Counted from the first letter of the stretch, positions 34,523 to 43,718 are shown. The stretch is DNA of 46,511 bases from Rhizobium alarense (GCF_021555155.1 NZ_JAKGBU010000015.1:23864-70374), one strand, 5' to 3'. Made by a program: numbers and translations. Notes: generated by a model not told the origin, from the letters alone.

Positions 34523-36019
34523 TCAGTCCGCCTTGGCGCGGCGGGCCGGGAAGAGGATGACGTCGCGGATCGACGGGGCGTCGGTCAAGAGCATGATCAG
34601 ACGGTCGACACCGATGCCCAAACCACCGGCCGGCGGCATGCCCTGGTCGATCGCATCGAGGAATTCCTCGTCGAGCTGCTTTTCCTTCTCGCCGCGCGCA
34701 TGCGCCTGCTCGAGCTGCTCGACCATGCGGGCGCGCTGTTCTTCGGGGTCGTTCAGCTCCGAAAAGGCGTTGCCGAGTTCCCAGGTGTTGCAATAGGTCT
34801 CGAAACGCTCGACGAGGCGCGGCTCGCCCGGCACTTCCTTGGCGAAGGGCGAGATGTCCTTCGGGAAATGCGTGACATGGGCCGGCTGGATCAGCGTCGG
34901 CTCGACCTTCTCTTCGAAGAGGAAGGCGAGGCATTCGCCCCAGGTCCAGTCTTTCTCGACTTCGAAGCCGGCAGCCTTGGCGGCGGCACGGGCCTCCTCA
35001 TCGGTCTTGATCGAAAGGAAGTCGATGCCGGTCGCTTCCTTAACGGCGTCCGGCATTGGCACGCGGCGGAACGGCCTCTTGAAGGAGATTTCCTTGTCGC
35101 CGTAGGCGAACTCGGTCGAGCCGTGGATCTTCGTTGCGAGTTCCGCGAAGAGCCGTTCCACGAGGTCCATGATGTCCTCGTAGTCCGCATAGGCCCAGTA
35201 GCACTCCATCATGGTGAATTCGGGATTGTGCCGGGTGGAGACGCCTTCGTTGCGGAAGTTGCGGTTTATCTCGAAGACCTTGTCGGTCAGCGCCGAGACC
35301 AGCGTGCGCTTCAAGTAAAGCTCCGGCGCGATGCGGAGATACATATCGAGCTTCAGCGTGTTGTGATGCGTCTTGAAGGGCTCGGCCGTGGCACCCCCAT
35401 AGACGGAATGCAGCATCGGCGTCTCGATTTCCATGAAACCGTCGTTTTCCATGAAACGACGGATGCCCGAGACAATCTTCGAGCGCTGCTGGAAGCGCAG
35501 CTTCGATTCCTCGTTGGTCATGATGTCGAGGTGGCGCTTGCGGTAGCGGATTTCGACGTCGGAGACACCATGCCACTTCTCCGGCATCGGCAGCAGCGTC
35601 TTCGTCAGCATGGTGATCTCATGCGCGTTGATCGTCAACTCGCCGCGCTTGGTGCGCCGGACCATGCCGGTGACGCCGATGATGTCGCCGATGTCGATCA
35701 TCGGCAGGAGCTTGCGCGCCTCGTCCGGCGTGGTGTCCTTGTGGCTGAAGATCTGCACCTTGCCGGAGGCGTCATGGATGTCCATGAACATACCGGAGTT
35801 GCGCGAGGAATAGACGCGGCCGGCAACAGTGACGATATCGCCCGACTCGGTGTCCGGCTCCAGACCCTCGTATTTCGCGGCCAGTTCCGCGTTCGTCATC
35901 GTCCGGTGGAAATGCGCCGGATAAACGTCGCCGATCTCGGCGCGCAGTTGCGCGAGCTTCTGGCGGCGGACTTCCGTCGGGTCGGAGGAAAGGGCGGTTT
36001 CGGTCTTCGTGTCGGTCAT
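34523..36019 (-). CDS. lysS: Lysyl-tRNA synthetase, class II
   Basis: 498 residues. The N-terminal OB-fold anticodon-binding domain (residues ~55-165; GRVYSSRNSGMFMDIHD) is followed by the class II catalytic core: motif 1 near FMEIETPML, motif 2 FEINRNFRNEGVSTRHNPEF, motif 3 GGLGIGVDRLIMLLTD close to the C-terminus. It charges tRNA-Lys. It is encoded downstream of gltX with a 169-bp gap full of palindromic repeats; the pairing of gltX with lysS is, from memory, also found in Sinorhizobium. Confidence 0.97.
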   Translation of the reverse strand: MTDTKTETALSSDPTEVRRQKLAQLRAEIGDVYPAHFHRTMTNAELAAKYEGLEPDTESGDIVTVAGRVYSSRNSGMFMDIHDASGKVQIFSHKDTTPDEARKLLPMIDIGDIIGVTGMVRRTKRGELTINAHEITMLTKTLLPMPEKWHGVSDVEIRYRKRHLDIMTNEESKLRFQQRSKIVSGIRRFMENDGFMEIETPMLHSVYGGATAEPFKTHHNTLKLDMYLRIAPELYLKRTLVSALTDKVFEINRNFRNEGVSTRHNPEFTMMECYWAYADYEDIMDLVERLFAELATKIHGSTEFAYGDKEISFKRPFRRVPMPDAVKEATGIDFLSIKTDEEARAAAKAAGFEVEKDWTWGECLAFLFEEKVEPTLIQPAHVTHFPKDISPFAKEVPGEPRLVERFETYCNTWELGNAFSELNDPEEQRARMVEQLEQAHARGEKEKQLDEEFLDAIDQGMPPAGGLGIGVDRLIMLLTDAPSIRDVILFPARRAKAD

Positions 36020-36078
36020 CGTCTTCTGCCTCTTTGGGCCGGATCATTGTTCTTGTCGGTGCGGCTTGCTCCCGGCGA

Positions 36079-36099
36079 CCCTCCCCCTTGTGGGGAGGG
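36079..36099 (+). repeat. Palindromic repeat, copy E (gltX-lysS gap)
   Basis: CCCTCCCC-CTTGT-GGGGAGGG: a perfect 8-bp stem with the same CTTGT loop as copies B and D but different flanks. An inverted second copy follows at 36157-36179, so the two can also pair with each other. Confidence 0.7.
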
Positions 36100-36156
36100 C
36101 CGGAGCGAAGCGGAGGGGAGGGGTCTTTCCGCCAGGGAATGAAGTCCCTTCCCCAA

Positions 36157-36179
36157 CCCCTCCCCACAAGGGGGAGAGG
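36157..36179 (-). repeat. Palindromic repeat, copy F (inverted relative to E)
   Basis: CCCCTCCCC, ACAAG, GGGGAGAGG; on the minus strand the loop reads CTTGT. Bases 36158-36176 are the exact reverse complement of 36081-36099 over 19 positions. The pair spans most of the gltX-lysS gap. Confidence 0.7.
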
Positions 36180-36188
36180 CTCGCCATT

Positions 36189-37658
36189 TCATTTCCCGCT
36201 GCCGATCATCGACGCCACCACCTGTGCCGCGACCTTCAGGCGCTGGCGCACGACGGAGCGGCCGAGGATCGCCATCGAATCGAACAGCGGCAGCGAGCGC
36301 GACGAGCCGGAGACGGCGACGAAGAGCGGTGCGACGACCACTTTCAGCTTCTTGCCCATGCGGTCGGCGATGGCGCGCAGTTCCGCCTCGATGCTCTCGA
36401 CGTTCCACTCGAAGATTTTTTCGAGATCCGGCTGCACCGTGTTGAGGATCTCGAGGATCTCCTCGGGGCTTGATTTCACTTTGGCAAAGGCCTCGGGAGT
36501 CAGGCCGAGGTCTGACTTCAGCAGGAAGCCGGCCAGCTCCGGCAGGTCGCCGAGCTTGGTGATGCGCGACTGCGAGAGTTTCAGACCCTGATTGATACGA
36601 TCGTTCTCCATCGCCCATGCGAGGACACGAGCGGCGAATTCTTCCTCCGAAAGCTGCTCGCGCAGCCAGCGGCCGTTCAGCCAGTCGAGCTTCTGGATGT
36701 CGAAGATCGCGCCGGCCTTGGAGAGGTTGTCCGGATCGAACTTCTCTGCCAGCTCCGCCACCGTCATCAGTTCCTCGCCTTCGGCGATCTGGATGAAGAA
36801 TAGGCCGAGGAAGTTCATCAGCGCTTCCGGCAGGTAGCCGAGTGCCGAATAGTAGGAGATCGAGGTCGGGTTCTTGCGCTTCGACAGCTTCGACTTGTCG
36901 GCGTTCCGCATCAGCGACAGATGCATGAAGACCGGCGGCTCGAGGCCGAGATACTGGTAGATGAGGATGTGCTTCGGAACCGAGGCGAGCCATTCCTCGC
37001 CGCGCGCCACATGGGTGATCTTCATCAGGTGGTCGTCGACAACATTCGCCATGTGGTAGGTCGGCATGCCGTCGGCCTTGAGAAGCACCTGCATGTCGAC
37101 GGAATCCCACGGGATTTCCACCGCGCCATAGACGCCGTCGATGAACTTGCAGGAGCCTTCGGTCGGGATCTTCATGCGCACGACATGCGGCTCGCCGGCC
37201 TCGACGCGCTTCGTCACTTCCTCGGCGGAAAGATGCAGGCAGAGCCCGTCATATTTCGGCTGCTTGCCGGCGGCGCGCTGCGCCTCGCGCATCTGCTCCA
37301 GCCGCTCCGGCGTGCAGAAGCAGCGAAAGCCGTGGCCGTTTGCCTCGATCTTGCGCACGTAGTCGAGATAGATGTGCTTGCGGTCGGACTGGCGATAGGG
37401 ACCGTAGGGGCCGCCGACATCCGGGCCTTCCGACCACTCAAGCCCGCACCATTTCAGTGCGTCGAGCACCTTCTGCTCGAATTCCGGCGTCGAGCGGGTC
37501 GCATCGGTGTCTTCGATCCTGAGGATGAATTCGCCGCCGTGCTTCTTCGCGAAGAGATAATTGAAGAGCGCGATATAGGCGGTGCCGACATGCGGCTCGC
37601 CGGTGGGGGAGGGTGCGATACGCACGCGAATGCCGGAGGTCGTCCCGGAAGTGCTCAT
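36189..37658 (-). CDS. gltX: Glutamyl-tRNA synthetase
   Basis: 489 residues from the ATG at 37658 (an ATG at 37679 would add seven residues). Class I synthetase: the HIGH-type motif APSPTGEPHVG is at about 15-25, TYHMANVVDDHLMKITHVARGEEW in the catalytic core, and the KMSKS-type KLSKRKN further on, followed by the helical anticodon-binding domain. It charges tRNA-Glu, and possibly tRNA-Gln where GatCAB is used, as is usual in alphaproteobacteria. A second gltX copy is common in rhizobia; this one is of the long, ~485-residue type. Confidence 0.96.
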   Translation of the reverse strand: MSTSGTTSGIRVRIAPSPTGEPHVGTAYIALFNYLFAKKHGGEFILRIEDTDATRSTPEFEQKVLDALKWCGLEWSEGPDVGGPYGPYRQSDRKHIYLDYVRKIEANGHGFRCFCTPERLEQMREAQRAAGKQPKYDGLCLHLSAEEVTKRVEAGEPHVVRMKIPTEGSCKFIDGVYGAVEIPWDSVDMQVLLKADGMPTYHMANVVDDHLMKITHVARGEEWLASVPKHILIYQYLGLEPPVFMHLSLMRNADKSKLSKRKNPTSISYYSALGYLPEALMNFLGLFFIQIAEGEELMTVAELAEKFDPDNLSKAGAIFDIQKLDWLNGRWLREQLSEEEFAARVLAWAMENDRINQGLKLSQSRITKLGDLPELAGFLLKSDLGLTPEAFAKVKSSPEEILEILNTVQPDLEKIFEWNVESIEAELRAIADRMGKKLKVVVAPLFVAVSGSSRSLPLFDSMAILGRSVVRQRLKVAAQVVASMIGSGK

Positions 37659-37833
37659 GGTTTTGGCCCGTCTCGACATATTCTGGAGCCTGCCGGAGGT
37701 GTTCCGGCCCGGACTCGTCTTGCTTTATGGGAAGGAAGGCCCGGATATTCGCCCCGAAAACCCGGGAGAAGACGGACTTTTCCGTTTGGGCTGCGTGAGA
37801 CCACATTCGTTCCGGCGCGTCAAGGCGTGGCGC

Positions 37834-39603
37834 CTAGCCGACGGGCCAGATGACGAGCAGCGCCGGCACACTGATGACGACGATAAGGAAGGACAGCGGC
37901 AGGCCGAGGCGGGGATAGTCGCTGAAACGATAGCCGCCGGGTCCCATGACCAGCGTGTTGCACTGGTGGCCGATGGGGGTGAGGAAGTCGCAGCCCGCGC
38001 CGATGGCGACGGCCATGAGGAAGGCCTCGGGCTTGTAGCCGAGCGTCGTGGCGAAGCTTGCCGCAATCGGCGCCATGACGAGCACGGTTGCCGCGTTGTT
38101 GAGGAAGGGCGTCACCGCCATCGCCGTGACGAGGATCAACGCCAGCGCGCCATAGGCCGGCATGGCCGAGGCCGCCGTGCCGAGCCAGCCGGCGATCAGT
38201 TCGCTCGCTCCCGTTGCGCGCAGGCTGTCGCTGACCGGAATCAGAGCCGCGAGCATCACGAGGATCGGCCCGTCGATCGTCCGGTAGGCATCGTTCAGCG
38301 GAATCACCTTGAAGACGAGCATTCCAACGGCGGCCGCAAAGAAGCCGGTCGCCACCGGCACGGCAGCCGTCGCCGTCGCCGCCATGGCGAGGATCAGGAT
38401 GATAAGGGGGATCAGCGCCTTGCGCGGCGTGCCGAGCAGGATCTCGCGCTGCGCCAGCGGCAAGAGCCCCAGTTCCATCATCGACTGGGTCAGGCTCTTC
38501 GAGCCGCCCTGGATTACGAGCACATCGCCCGGGCGCAAGTTCACTTCGCTCAGCTTCTCGGTGATGCGCTGTCCCTGTCGTCCGACGGCGAGAAGATTGA
38601 TGCCCCAGGTGTGGAACAGCGCCAGCCGGCGTGCCGACAGGCCGATCAGCCGGGAATCGTTCGAGATCACCACTTCGACGGCATTGATCTCCTCCCCGTC
38701 GCGGGGCTGGGCGATCGGCTTGCCGGAGAGCTTGAGGTCGTTGGCCGAGACGACCTGGTCCATCGCGCCCGGCGTGCCCTCGAGAAGGATCGTGTCGCCT
38801 TCGCGGATCGTGACATCGGGGAGCGGCGCCATGCGCTTGTCGCCACGGATAACCGCTGTCGCCACCAGGTCCCCCTCACCGGGCTTCATTACCTCGTTCA
38901 GGCTCTTACCGATGGCCTTCGATTTTTCACCGACCGAGACGTCGGAGGAGTAGGCGGCTGATTCCAGAGCCTCCTCGATTGACGGGTTCTGATTGACGCG
39001 AACCGGCACCAGCCAGTTGAAGAAGATCAGGAAGATCACGCCGACGATCGTCAGGATCGCGCCCATCGGCGTGAAATCGAACATGGTGAAGGTGACGCCG
39101 GTCAACTCCTCGCGCAGGCGTGACACGACGATGTTGGGCGAGGTGCCGATCTGCGTCATCAGCCCGCCGAGGAGTGCCGAGAAGGCCATCGGCATGAGGT
39201 AGCGCGAGACCGGCACGCCGGCCCGTTTTGCGAACTGGAAGGCGAGCGGCATCATGATCGCGAGCGCGCCGATGTTCTTGATGAAGGCCGAGAGCGCAGC
39301 GACCGTGATCATCAAGAGGGCGAGTTGTGCCTGGAAGCCGGACAGGGTGGGAAAGAACCGCTGCAGCGCCAGGCTGACGACACCGGAGCGCGCCACGCCC
39401 GCGCTCACCACCAGCGCGCTGCCGACGATGATGACGATGTCGTCGGAAAAGCCGACGAAAGCCTTTTCAAAGGGAACGACACCGAGGGCGATCGCGACGA
39501 GCAGCGAGCAGCAGGCGACGATGTCGTAGCGGAACCGGTCCCAGACGAAGGCCGCCATCATGCCGGCGATCACCAGGAACGCGAGGATCTGTTCCGTCGT
39601 CAT
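37834..39603 (-). CDS. SLC13/DASS-type membrane transporter with two TrkA-C domains
   Basis: 589 residues from the ATG at 39603. Hydrophobic N-terminal half (about residues 5-190, with SAFIKNIGALAIMMPLAF and GTSPNIVVS), a central soluble part of ~220 residues containing two TrkA-C (RCK_C) domains (VIRGDKRMAPLPDVTIREGD and LRPGDVLVIQGG), and a hydrophobic C-terminal half with PFLNNAATVLVMAPIA and TPIGHQCNTLVMGPGGY. This is the YbiR/SLC13 permease plan. Substrate could be a di- or tricarboxylate, sulfate or another anion; sequence alone does not decide. The N-x-x/T-P-x-x re-entrant motifs in both halves are intact. Confidence 0.87.
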   Translation of the reverse strand: MTTEQILAFLVIAGMMAAFVWDRFRYDIVACCSLLVAIALGVVPFEKAFVGFSDDIVIIVGSALVVSAGVARSGVVSLALQRFFPTLSGFQAQLALLMITVAALSAFIKNIGALAIMMPLAFQFAKRAGVPVSRYLMPMAFSALLGGLMTQIGTSPNIVVSRLREELTGVTFTMFDFTPMGAILTIVGVIFLIFFNWLVPVRVNQNPSIEEALESAAYSSDVSVGEKSKAIGKSLNEVMKPGEGDLVATAVIRGDKRMAPLPDVTIREGDTILLEGTPGAMDQVVSANDLKLSGKPIAQPRDGEEINAVEVVISNDSRLIGLSARRLALFHTWGINLLAVGRQGQRITEKLSEVNLRPGDVLVIQGGSKSLTQSMMELGLLPLAQREILLGTPRKALIPLIILILAMAATATAAVPVATGFFAAAVGMLVFKVIPLNDAYRTIDGPILVMLAALIPVSDSLRATGASELIAGWLGTAASAMPAYGALALILVTAMAVTPFLNNAATVLVMAPIAASFATTLGYKPEAFLMAVAIGAGCDFLTPIGHQCNTLVMGPGGYRFSDYPRLGLPLSFLIVVISVPALLVIWPVG

Positions 39604-39911
39604 GCACACTTCGCCTCGCCGTTGCGACCCGCTTCGATGCCATTTCATCTAGCGGCGGCGCGACAAAAAGACAGTACGGCCCGGAAGGTTCCTCGGCATC
39701 CCGATGGAACCCGATGCCGGCTCGCGCATTTCGAAGGTCAGAAGACGTGGCCGTGCCAAGCGGACATGACGGAGATGGAGAACACGGGAATTTTGCCGCT
39801 TTCTTCCCGCGGCCAACGAAACGGCAGACGAGCTCCTTAACCCGTCCGACCCGCCTTCGCGTCAGTCCGAAAGGCCGGCGCGTTCCCTCCGCGCCGGCCT
39901 TTCGTCCGTGT
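39604..39911. other. 308-bp intergenic region between the SLC13-type and terC genes
   Basis: Apart from the hairpin at 39870-39902 I see no gene, tRNA or strong operator here. It holds the upstream region of the SLC13-type gene; the reading frames across it look like spurious GC-rich frames. Confidence 0.5.
39870..39902 (-). terminator. Strong GC-rich hairpin terminator downstream of terC
   Basis: A perfect 13-bp stem AAAGGCCGGCGCG / CGCGCCGGCCTTT around TTCCCTC, starting 9 bases after the terC stop. The stem itself carries A-run and T-run ends, so it can terminate on either strand. Confidence 0.78.
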
Positions 39912-40667
39912 CTAGTGCGCGGTCGAGCCGGTCTTGGTCTTCCGCCTGGCGCGGCGCGACAGCATGTTCAGCAGCTCGACGAGGGCCGAGAAGGCCATGG
40001 CGGCGTAGATGTAGCCCTTGGGCACGTGGAAGCCCATGCCTTCGGCAATCAGCGTCGTGCCGATCATCAGCAGGAATCCAAGCGCCAGCATGACGATGGT
40101 CGGGTTCTTTTCGATGAAGTTGGCGAGCGGCGTTGCCGCAAGCAGCATGACCGTCACCGCGACCAGGACGGCGACCACCATGATGGGCAGGTGCGGCGTC
40201 ATGCCGACGGCGGTGATGATGCTGTCGATCGAGAAGACGAGGTCGAGCAGCAGGATCTGGCCGATGGCGGACGTGAAGGTGGTCGTCACTGAACTCGCGA
40301 TGAAATCCTCATCATGGTCTTCCGGATCGACGCTGTGATGGATTTCCTTCGTGGCTTTCCAGACGAGGAACAGGCCGCCGGCGATCAGGATCAGGTCCTT
40401 CCAGGAGAAGCCGTGGCCGAAGGCCTCGAAGATCGGCGTTGTGAGCTGCACGATCCACGCGACGGTGCCGAGCAGCGCGAGCCGCATGACGAGGGCCAGT
40501 CCAATGCCGACGCGCCGCGCCGAAACGCGGTGTTCCGGCGGCAGTTTGTTGGTGAGGATCGAGATGAAGATCAGATTGTCGATGCCGAGAACGACCTCCA
40601 TGACGATCAGCGTGACGAGCGCGACCCAGGCGGCCGGATCCTGCACGAGGGCAACTATGCTGTCCAT
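39912..40667 (-). CDS. TerC-family integral membrane protein
   Basis: 251 residues with about seven membrane helices. The conserved acidic motifs of TerC are present: [13 protein letters not shown] near residue 25 and [15 protein letters not shown] near 145. An acidic His-containing loop [12 protein letters not shown] (about 110-121) faces the membrane surface. Family members (Alx, MeeF, TerC) are tied to Mn(II) efflux or metalation of exported proteins; tellurite resistance genes are not nearby, so a manganese role is the more likely. No yybP-ykoY-type leader is recognisable upstream (only 112 bp to the next gene). AGAGGAAG precedes the ATG. Confidence 0.88.
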   Translation of the reverse strand: MDSIVALVQDPAAWVALVTLIVMEVVLGIDNLIFISILTNKLPPEHRVSARRVGIGLALVMRLALLGTVAWIVQLTTPIFEAFGHGFSWKDLILIAGGLFLVWKATKEIHHSVDPEDHDEDFIASSVTTTFTSAIGQILLLDLVFSIDSIITAVGMTPHLPIMVVAVLVAVTVMLLAATPLANFIEKNPTIVMLALGFLLMIGTTLIAEGMGFHVPKGYIYAAMAFSALVELLNMLSRRARRKTKTGSTAH

Positions 40668-40779
40668 CCGGTCTTCCTCTCCATAAGCGCGGTTGAGAAT
40701 AGCCTCCCGTATTTATGGAGATTTCGACGGCTGGCAAGCGGTCGTGCGTCCGGATCGTCGCTTTTCGCCGCCGCGTCTC

Positions 40780-41637
40780 TCAATCGGCGAGCGGCAGCCA
40801 GATTTCGACTCTGCCGAGGCCACTGTGCGGATCGAAGTCCTCGCCATACATTTCGAGCACGTCCGGAAAGGCGCCGATCTTGCGGCCGGAGACCGGAAGC
40901 CAGGTGCGGAAGGCCGCGTCGACGGTCGCCGGTATGCCATTGACGTGACCCGCATGCGGGAACATCGCCCATGCCTGGACCGGGATGCGGACGCTCTCGA
41001 AACCCGGTGGCAGGTCGTCTGTGCTGGCGACCTTGACGGCGGCCAGGTAGCGGAAGCCGTTCTCCAATCCGGGCCGAATGAAGCAGAGGCCGAAAGCCGA
41101 ACGGCCGATCTGGCCGGGGATATGGCCGAAATGCGTGTTGAATTTCTGCCAGAGCGCCGGAATACCGGCGCTCTGGCCATAGGTGATATCGGCGCCGAGG
41201 CCCGCAACGGTAAAGGCGTCGAGGGTTTCGAAGCGTGGTTTTGGAAGGTCTGTCTTGGGGATCGCGGTCATGCGGATGGGCTCCTGGAGGGTGAGGCCGG
41301 TCAGATCGCGCCGGCGACGTACCGTCTCAGGCGTCATGCCGAACTGGTCGCGGAAGGCGCGGGTGAATGCCTCATGGGAGCCGTAGCCGGCATCGAGCGC
41401 CACGCCCAGGATATCTTCCGCACCGCCGGCGAGTTGCCTGGCGGCTTCGGACAGGCGCCGCGCCCGCAGGTAGGCGGTGAGCGTCTGCCCGGTCATCTCG
41501 CCGAAACGGCGCGAGAGATGATAGCGGGACATGCCCGCTACACGCGCAATCTCGTCGAGCGAGATCACGCTGCCGTAGTGGCTTTCGATGAACCAGATAG
41601 CCTTGGCGACGGGATGCATGGCGTGTCGGCTCTCCAT
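40780..41637 (-). CDS. AraC-family regulator with GyrI-like effector domain
   Basis: 285 residues. The two AraC helix-turn-helices are N-terminal (about 8-105: ISLDEIARVAGMSRYHLSRRF and DILGVALDAGYGSHEAFTRAF), followed by a GyrI-like small-molecule-binding domain (about 130-285) as in Rob/SbmC-type regulators. Such proteins often sense drugs or aromatic compounds and control efflux or detoxification. Targets are unknown; emrAB and tetR lie close by, but tetR is the better candidate for the pump. An alternative start is the ATG at 41619. Confidence 0.88.
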   Translation of the reverse strand: MESRHAMHPVAKAIWFIESHYGSVISLDEIARVAGMSRYHLSRRFGEMTGQTLTAYLRARRLSEAARQLAGGAEDILGVALDAGYGSHEAFTRAFRDQFGMTPETVRRRRDLTGLTLQEPIRMTAIPKTDLPKPRFETLDAFTVAGLGADITYGQSAGIPALWQKFNTHFGHIPGQIGRSAFGLCFIRPGLENGFRYLAAVKVASTDDLPPGFESVRIPVQAWAMFPHAGHVNGIPATVDAAFRTWLPVSGRKIGAFPDVLEMYGEDFDPHSGLGRVEIWLPLAD

Positions 41638-41692
41638 GGACAGCCATCTTATGACGCCGATCGCACGCGGTCACTTGATCGCGGTTGCGCGA

Positions 41693-42367
41693 TTAGATCC
41701 CGGCCGTTCCGTAGGCGGCGAGGAACATGCGAATCGCGGAGGCGACGTTGCGTTCGATCTCGGCGCGTGCCGGCACAAGCGCCATCGCCCCGAAGAGGCG
41801 CGGCTTGAAAAGGCCGACGGTCGTCAGCTCGATGAACTGCTTGGCGGCATGCGCCGTGTCGTCGCAGGCGATCGTTCCGTCCGCCACCTTGGCGTCGAGA
41901 TAGTGCTGCAGCACCGAGACCGGATTGATCGGCGTGGCGCTGAAGAAGCGGCTGCAGAGATTCGGCATGCGCGGGCTCGCCGCGATCACCATGCGCATCG
42001 CGCCGATCGTGTAGTCGGACGTAACGTGCGTGGCGAACAGCAGGCCGAATTCCCTCAACGTCTCGGCGAGGGGTAGATCGCTGTCGAGCACGTGGCGCAC
42101 GGTCTCGGTGATCCGCCGGCGCTCCCGCTCGATGAGATCGCCGAAGAGTTCCTCTTTGCTCTCGAAATAGACGTAGATCGTACCTTTCGAGACGCCAGCG
42201 GCCCGCGTGATGTCATTCATGCTCGCAGCCTCGAAGCCCTGCTCCATGAATATCTTCTTGGCGCCGTCGAGGATCTGCTCGCGCTTGGCGGGGTCCTCTC
42301 CGGCCGCCCGACGTCCGCCCGGAGGGTTCGCCAATTTTTCCTGTGTCGTCTCCATCATCCGTTCCAT
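41693..42367 (-). CDS. TetR-family regulator, probable repressor of the adjacent emrAB-type pump
   Basis: 224 residues (ATG codons at 42367, 42358 and 42355 are all possible). The N-terminal helix-turn-helix region is ILDGAKKIFMEQGFEAASMN followed by AAGVSKGTIYVYFESKEEL (about 30-75). The C-terminal part is of the AcrR type, with a TetR_C domain often found beside efflux genes. Divergent from the HlyD/emrA gene with a 130-bp gap holding two related inverted repeats, one close to each gene, so autorepression and pump repression are both likely. The inducer is presumably a pump substrate. Confidence 0.9.
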   Translation of the reverse strand: MERMMETTQEKLANPPGGRRAAGEDPAKREQILDGAKKIFMEQGFEAASMNDITRAAGVSKGTIYVYFESKEELFGDLIERERRRITETVRHVLDSDLPLAETLREFGLLFATHVTSDYTIGAMRMVIAASPRMPNLCSRFFSATPINPVSVLQHYLDAKVADGTIACDDTAHAAKQFIELTTVGLFKPRLFGAMALVPARAEIERNVASAIRMFLAAYGTAGI

Positions 42368-42389
42368 TTGCGCTGCAGCGCGAAATAAT

Positions 42390-42407
42390 TCGAACCGATC
42401 AGTTCGA
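42390..42407. promoter_or_regulatory. Candidate TetR operator, tetR-proximal copy
   Basis: TCGAAC-CGATCA-GTTCGA, an 18-bp inverted repeat 23 bases from the tetR start. Related to the site at 42444-42470, which has the same arms with five extra central bases. Confidence 0.65.
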
Positions 42408-42413
42408 TTTCAC

Positions 42414-42442
42414 TTGATATGCGTGAGAAATGGTTCTATGTC
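42414..42442 (+). promoter_or_regulatory. Predicted emrA promoter
   Basis: TTGATA (42414-42419), 17-bp spacer, TATGTC (42437-42442). The second operator begins two bases downstream, over the expected transcription start. Confidence 0.5.
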
Positions 42443-42443
42443 A

Positions 42444-42470
42444 AATCGAACCGAACGGTTCAGTTCGATT
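42444..42470. promoter_or_regulatory. Candidate TetR operator, emrA-proximal copy
   Basis: AATCGAAC and GTTCGATT arms (perfect 8-bp inverted repeat) separated by CGAACGGTTCA, which itself contains a GAAC/GTTC pair. It lies just downstream of the predicted -10 of emrA. Confidence 0.68.
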
Positions 42471-42497
42471 GTATTCAATATGAACGATGGTGCATGC

Positions 42498-43697
42498 ATG
42501 TCCGCTTCCCAGGGCGCAGGTGCGGCGAAGGTCCGCGCGGTCGACGAGGATTTCAAGCCTGAAACGGCCGAGGCACGGCCGACGGAGCCGGAGGCTATCG
42601 CTGCAGCGCCGATCTCGGGGTCCGCGGGGCAGAAGAAGGGCGTGCGCCGCTTCGTGCTGCCGGTGATCGTCACGGCGCTGCTTGCCGGCGGCGCCTGGTA
42701 TGGCTACGAATGGTGGACGAACGGCCGCTTCATGATCTCGACCGACGACGCCTATATCGAAGGCGACATTGCCGCCATCTCTCCGAAGGTTTCCGGTTAC
42801 GTCGCGGTCGTCAACGTCGTGGCAAATCAGCAAGTGAAGGCGGGCGATCCGCTGGTGACGCTCGACAACGGCGACTATCGCCTTGCCAAGGAGCAGGCCG
42901 AGGCCCAGATCGCGACGCAGAAGCTTTCCCTCGACCGTCTCGATGCCCAGATCGAGGGTGCCAGGGCGAGCCTAGCCCAGTCCGAGGCGCAGAAGGTTGC
43001 CATGCAGGCCGCGGTCCGCGGCGCCGAGGTCGCGGAAAAGCGCGCCAAAGACCTGAATGCCAAGGAAGTCGGCACCGCCGCCTCGCTCGACAGCGCCCGG
43101 GTGGCGCTCGACCAGGCGAACGCCAACCTCGTCGGCGCCGACGCGAACATCGTTGCCGCGAAAGCAAACATCGCGGTGCTCGAAGCGCAGCGCCGGGAGG
43201 CTGAAAGCACCGTCCGCTCCCTGGAGCTCTCCCGTGACAAAGCGGCGCGCGACCTCGGCTTCACCGTTCTCAAGGCACCCTATGACGGCGTGATCGGCAA
43301 TGTGTCCGTCCAAGTCGGCGACCTCGTCTCCGCCGGTCAGCGGCTCGCCGCACTCGTTCCGGTGCGCGACCTCTATGTCGAGGCGAATTTCAAGGAAACG
43401 CAGATTGCGAACCTCATGCCGGGCTCGAAGGTTCACCTGCATGTCGACGCCTACGAGGAGGACGACATTGTCGGCACCGTCGCGTCGATCGCTCCGGCTT
43501 CAGGCTCCGTCTTCTCGCTGTTGCCGGCGGAGAACGCCACCGGCAACTTTACCAAGGTGACCCAGCGCGTGCCGGTGCGCATCGCGATACCGCAGGAAGC
43601 GCTCGACAGCGGCAAGCTGCGCGCCGGCCTGAGCGTGGTCGTCGACGTCGACAGCCGCACCGCGCCGGACGGTACCGCGGTCGCCCAGGCCCAATAA
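42498..43697 (+). CDS. emrA: HlyD/EmrA-type membrane fusion protein
   Basis: 399 residues from the ATG at 42498 (an ATG at 42480 is an alternative; longer upstream frames run through the operators). A short cytoplasmic region is followed by one membrane helix (about 51-70), the biotinyl-lipoyl half-motif (DDAYIEGDIAAISPKVSGYV), a long alpha-helical coiled coil rich in Ala and Gln (about 115-250), the second lipoyl half (APYDGVIGNVSVQVGDLVSAG) and a beta-barrel. It links an inner-membrane MFS pump to an outer-membrane channel. Twenty-one bases separate it from emrB. Confidence 0.93.
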   Translation: MSASQGAGAAKVRAVDEDFKPETAEARPTEPEAIAAAPISGSAGQKKGVRRFVLPVIVTALLAGGAWYGYEWWTNGRFMISTDDAYIEGDIAAISPKVSGYVAVVNVVANQQVKAGDPLVTLDNGDYRLAKEQAEAQIATQKLSLDRLDAQIEGARASLAQSEAQKVAMQAAVRGAEVAEKRAKDLNAKEVGTAASLDSARVALDQANANLVGADANIVAAKANIAVLEAQRREAESTVRSLELSRDKAARDLGFTVLKAPYDGVIGNVSVQVGDLVSAGQRLAALVPVRDLYVEANFKETQIANLMPGSKVHLHVDAYEEDDIVGTVASIAPASGSVFSLLPAENATGNFTKVTQRVPVRIAIPQEALDSGKLRAGLSVVVDVDSRTAPDGTAVAQAQ

Positions 43698-43718
43698 TAG
43701 GATCGAAGGAGCGCGGAC

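Noticed and set aside
36061-36180. Short tandem-looking C/G palindromes considered as a CRISPR-like array
   Set aside because: Only two inverted copies, no regular spacers and no cas genes; better explained as a rhizobial intergenic palindromic repeat.
39912-40667. Tellurite resistance operon
   Set aside because: TerC-family membrane proteins occur alone in many genomes; terA, terB, terD and terZ are absent.
40668-40779. Possible yybP-ykoY manganese riboswitch upstream of terC
   Set aside because: The gap is only 112 bp and I see no conserved riboswitch loops; the TerC-manganese link alone is not enough.
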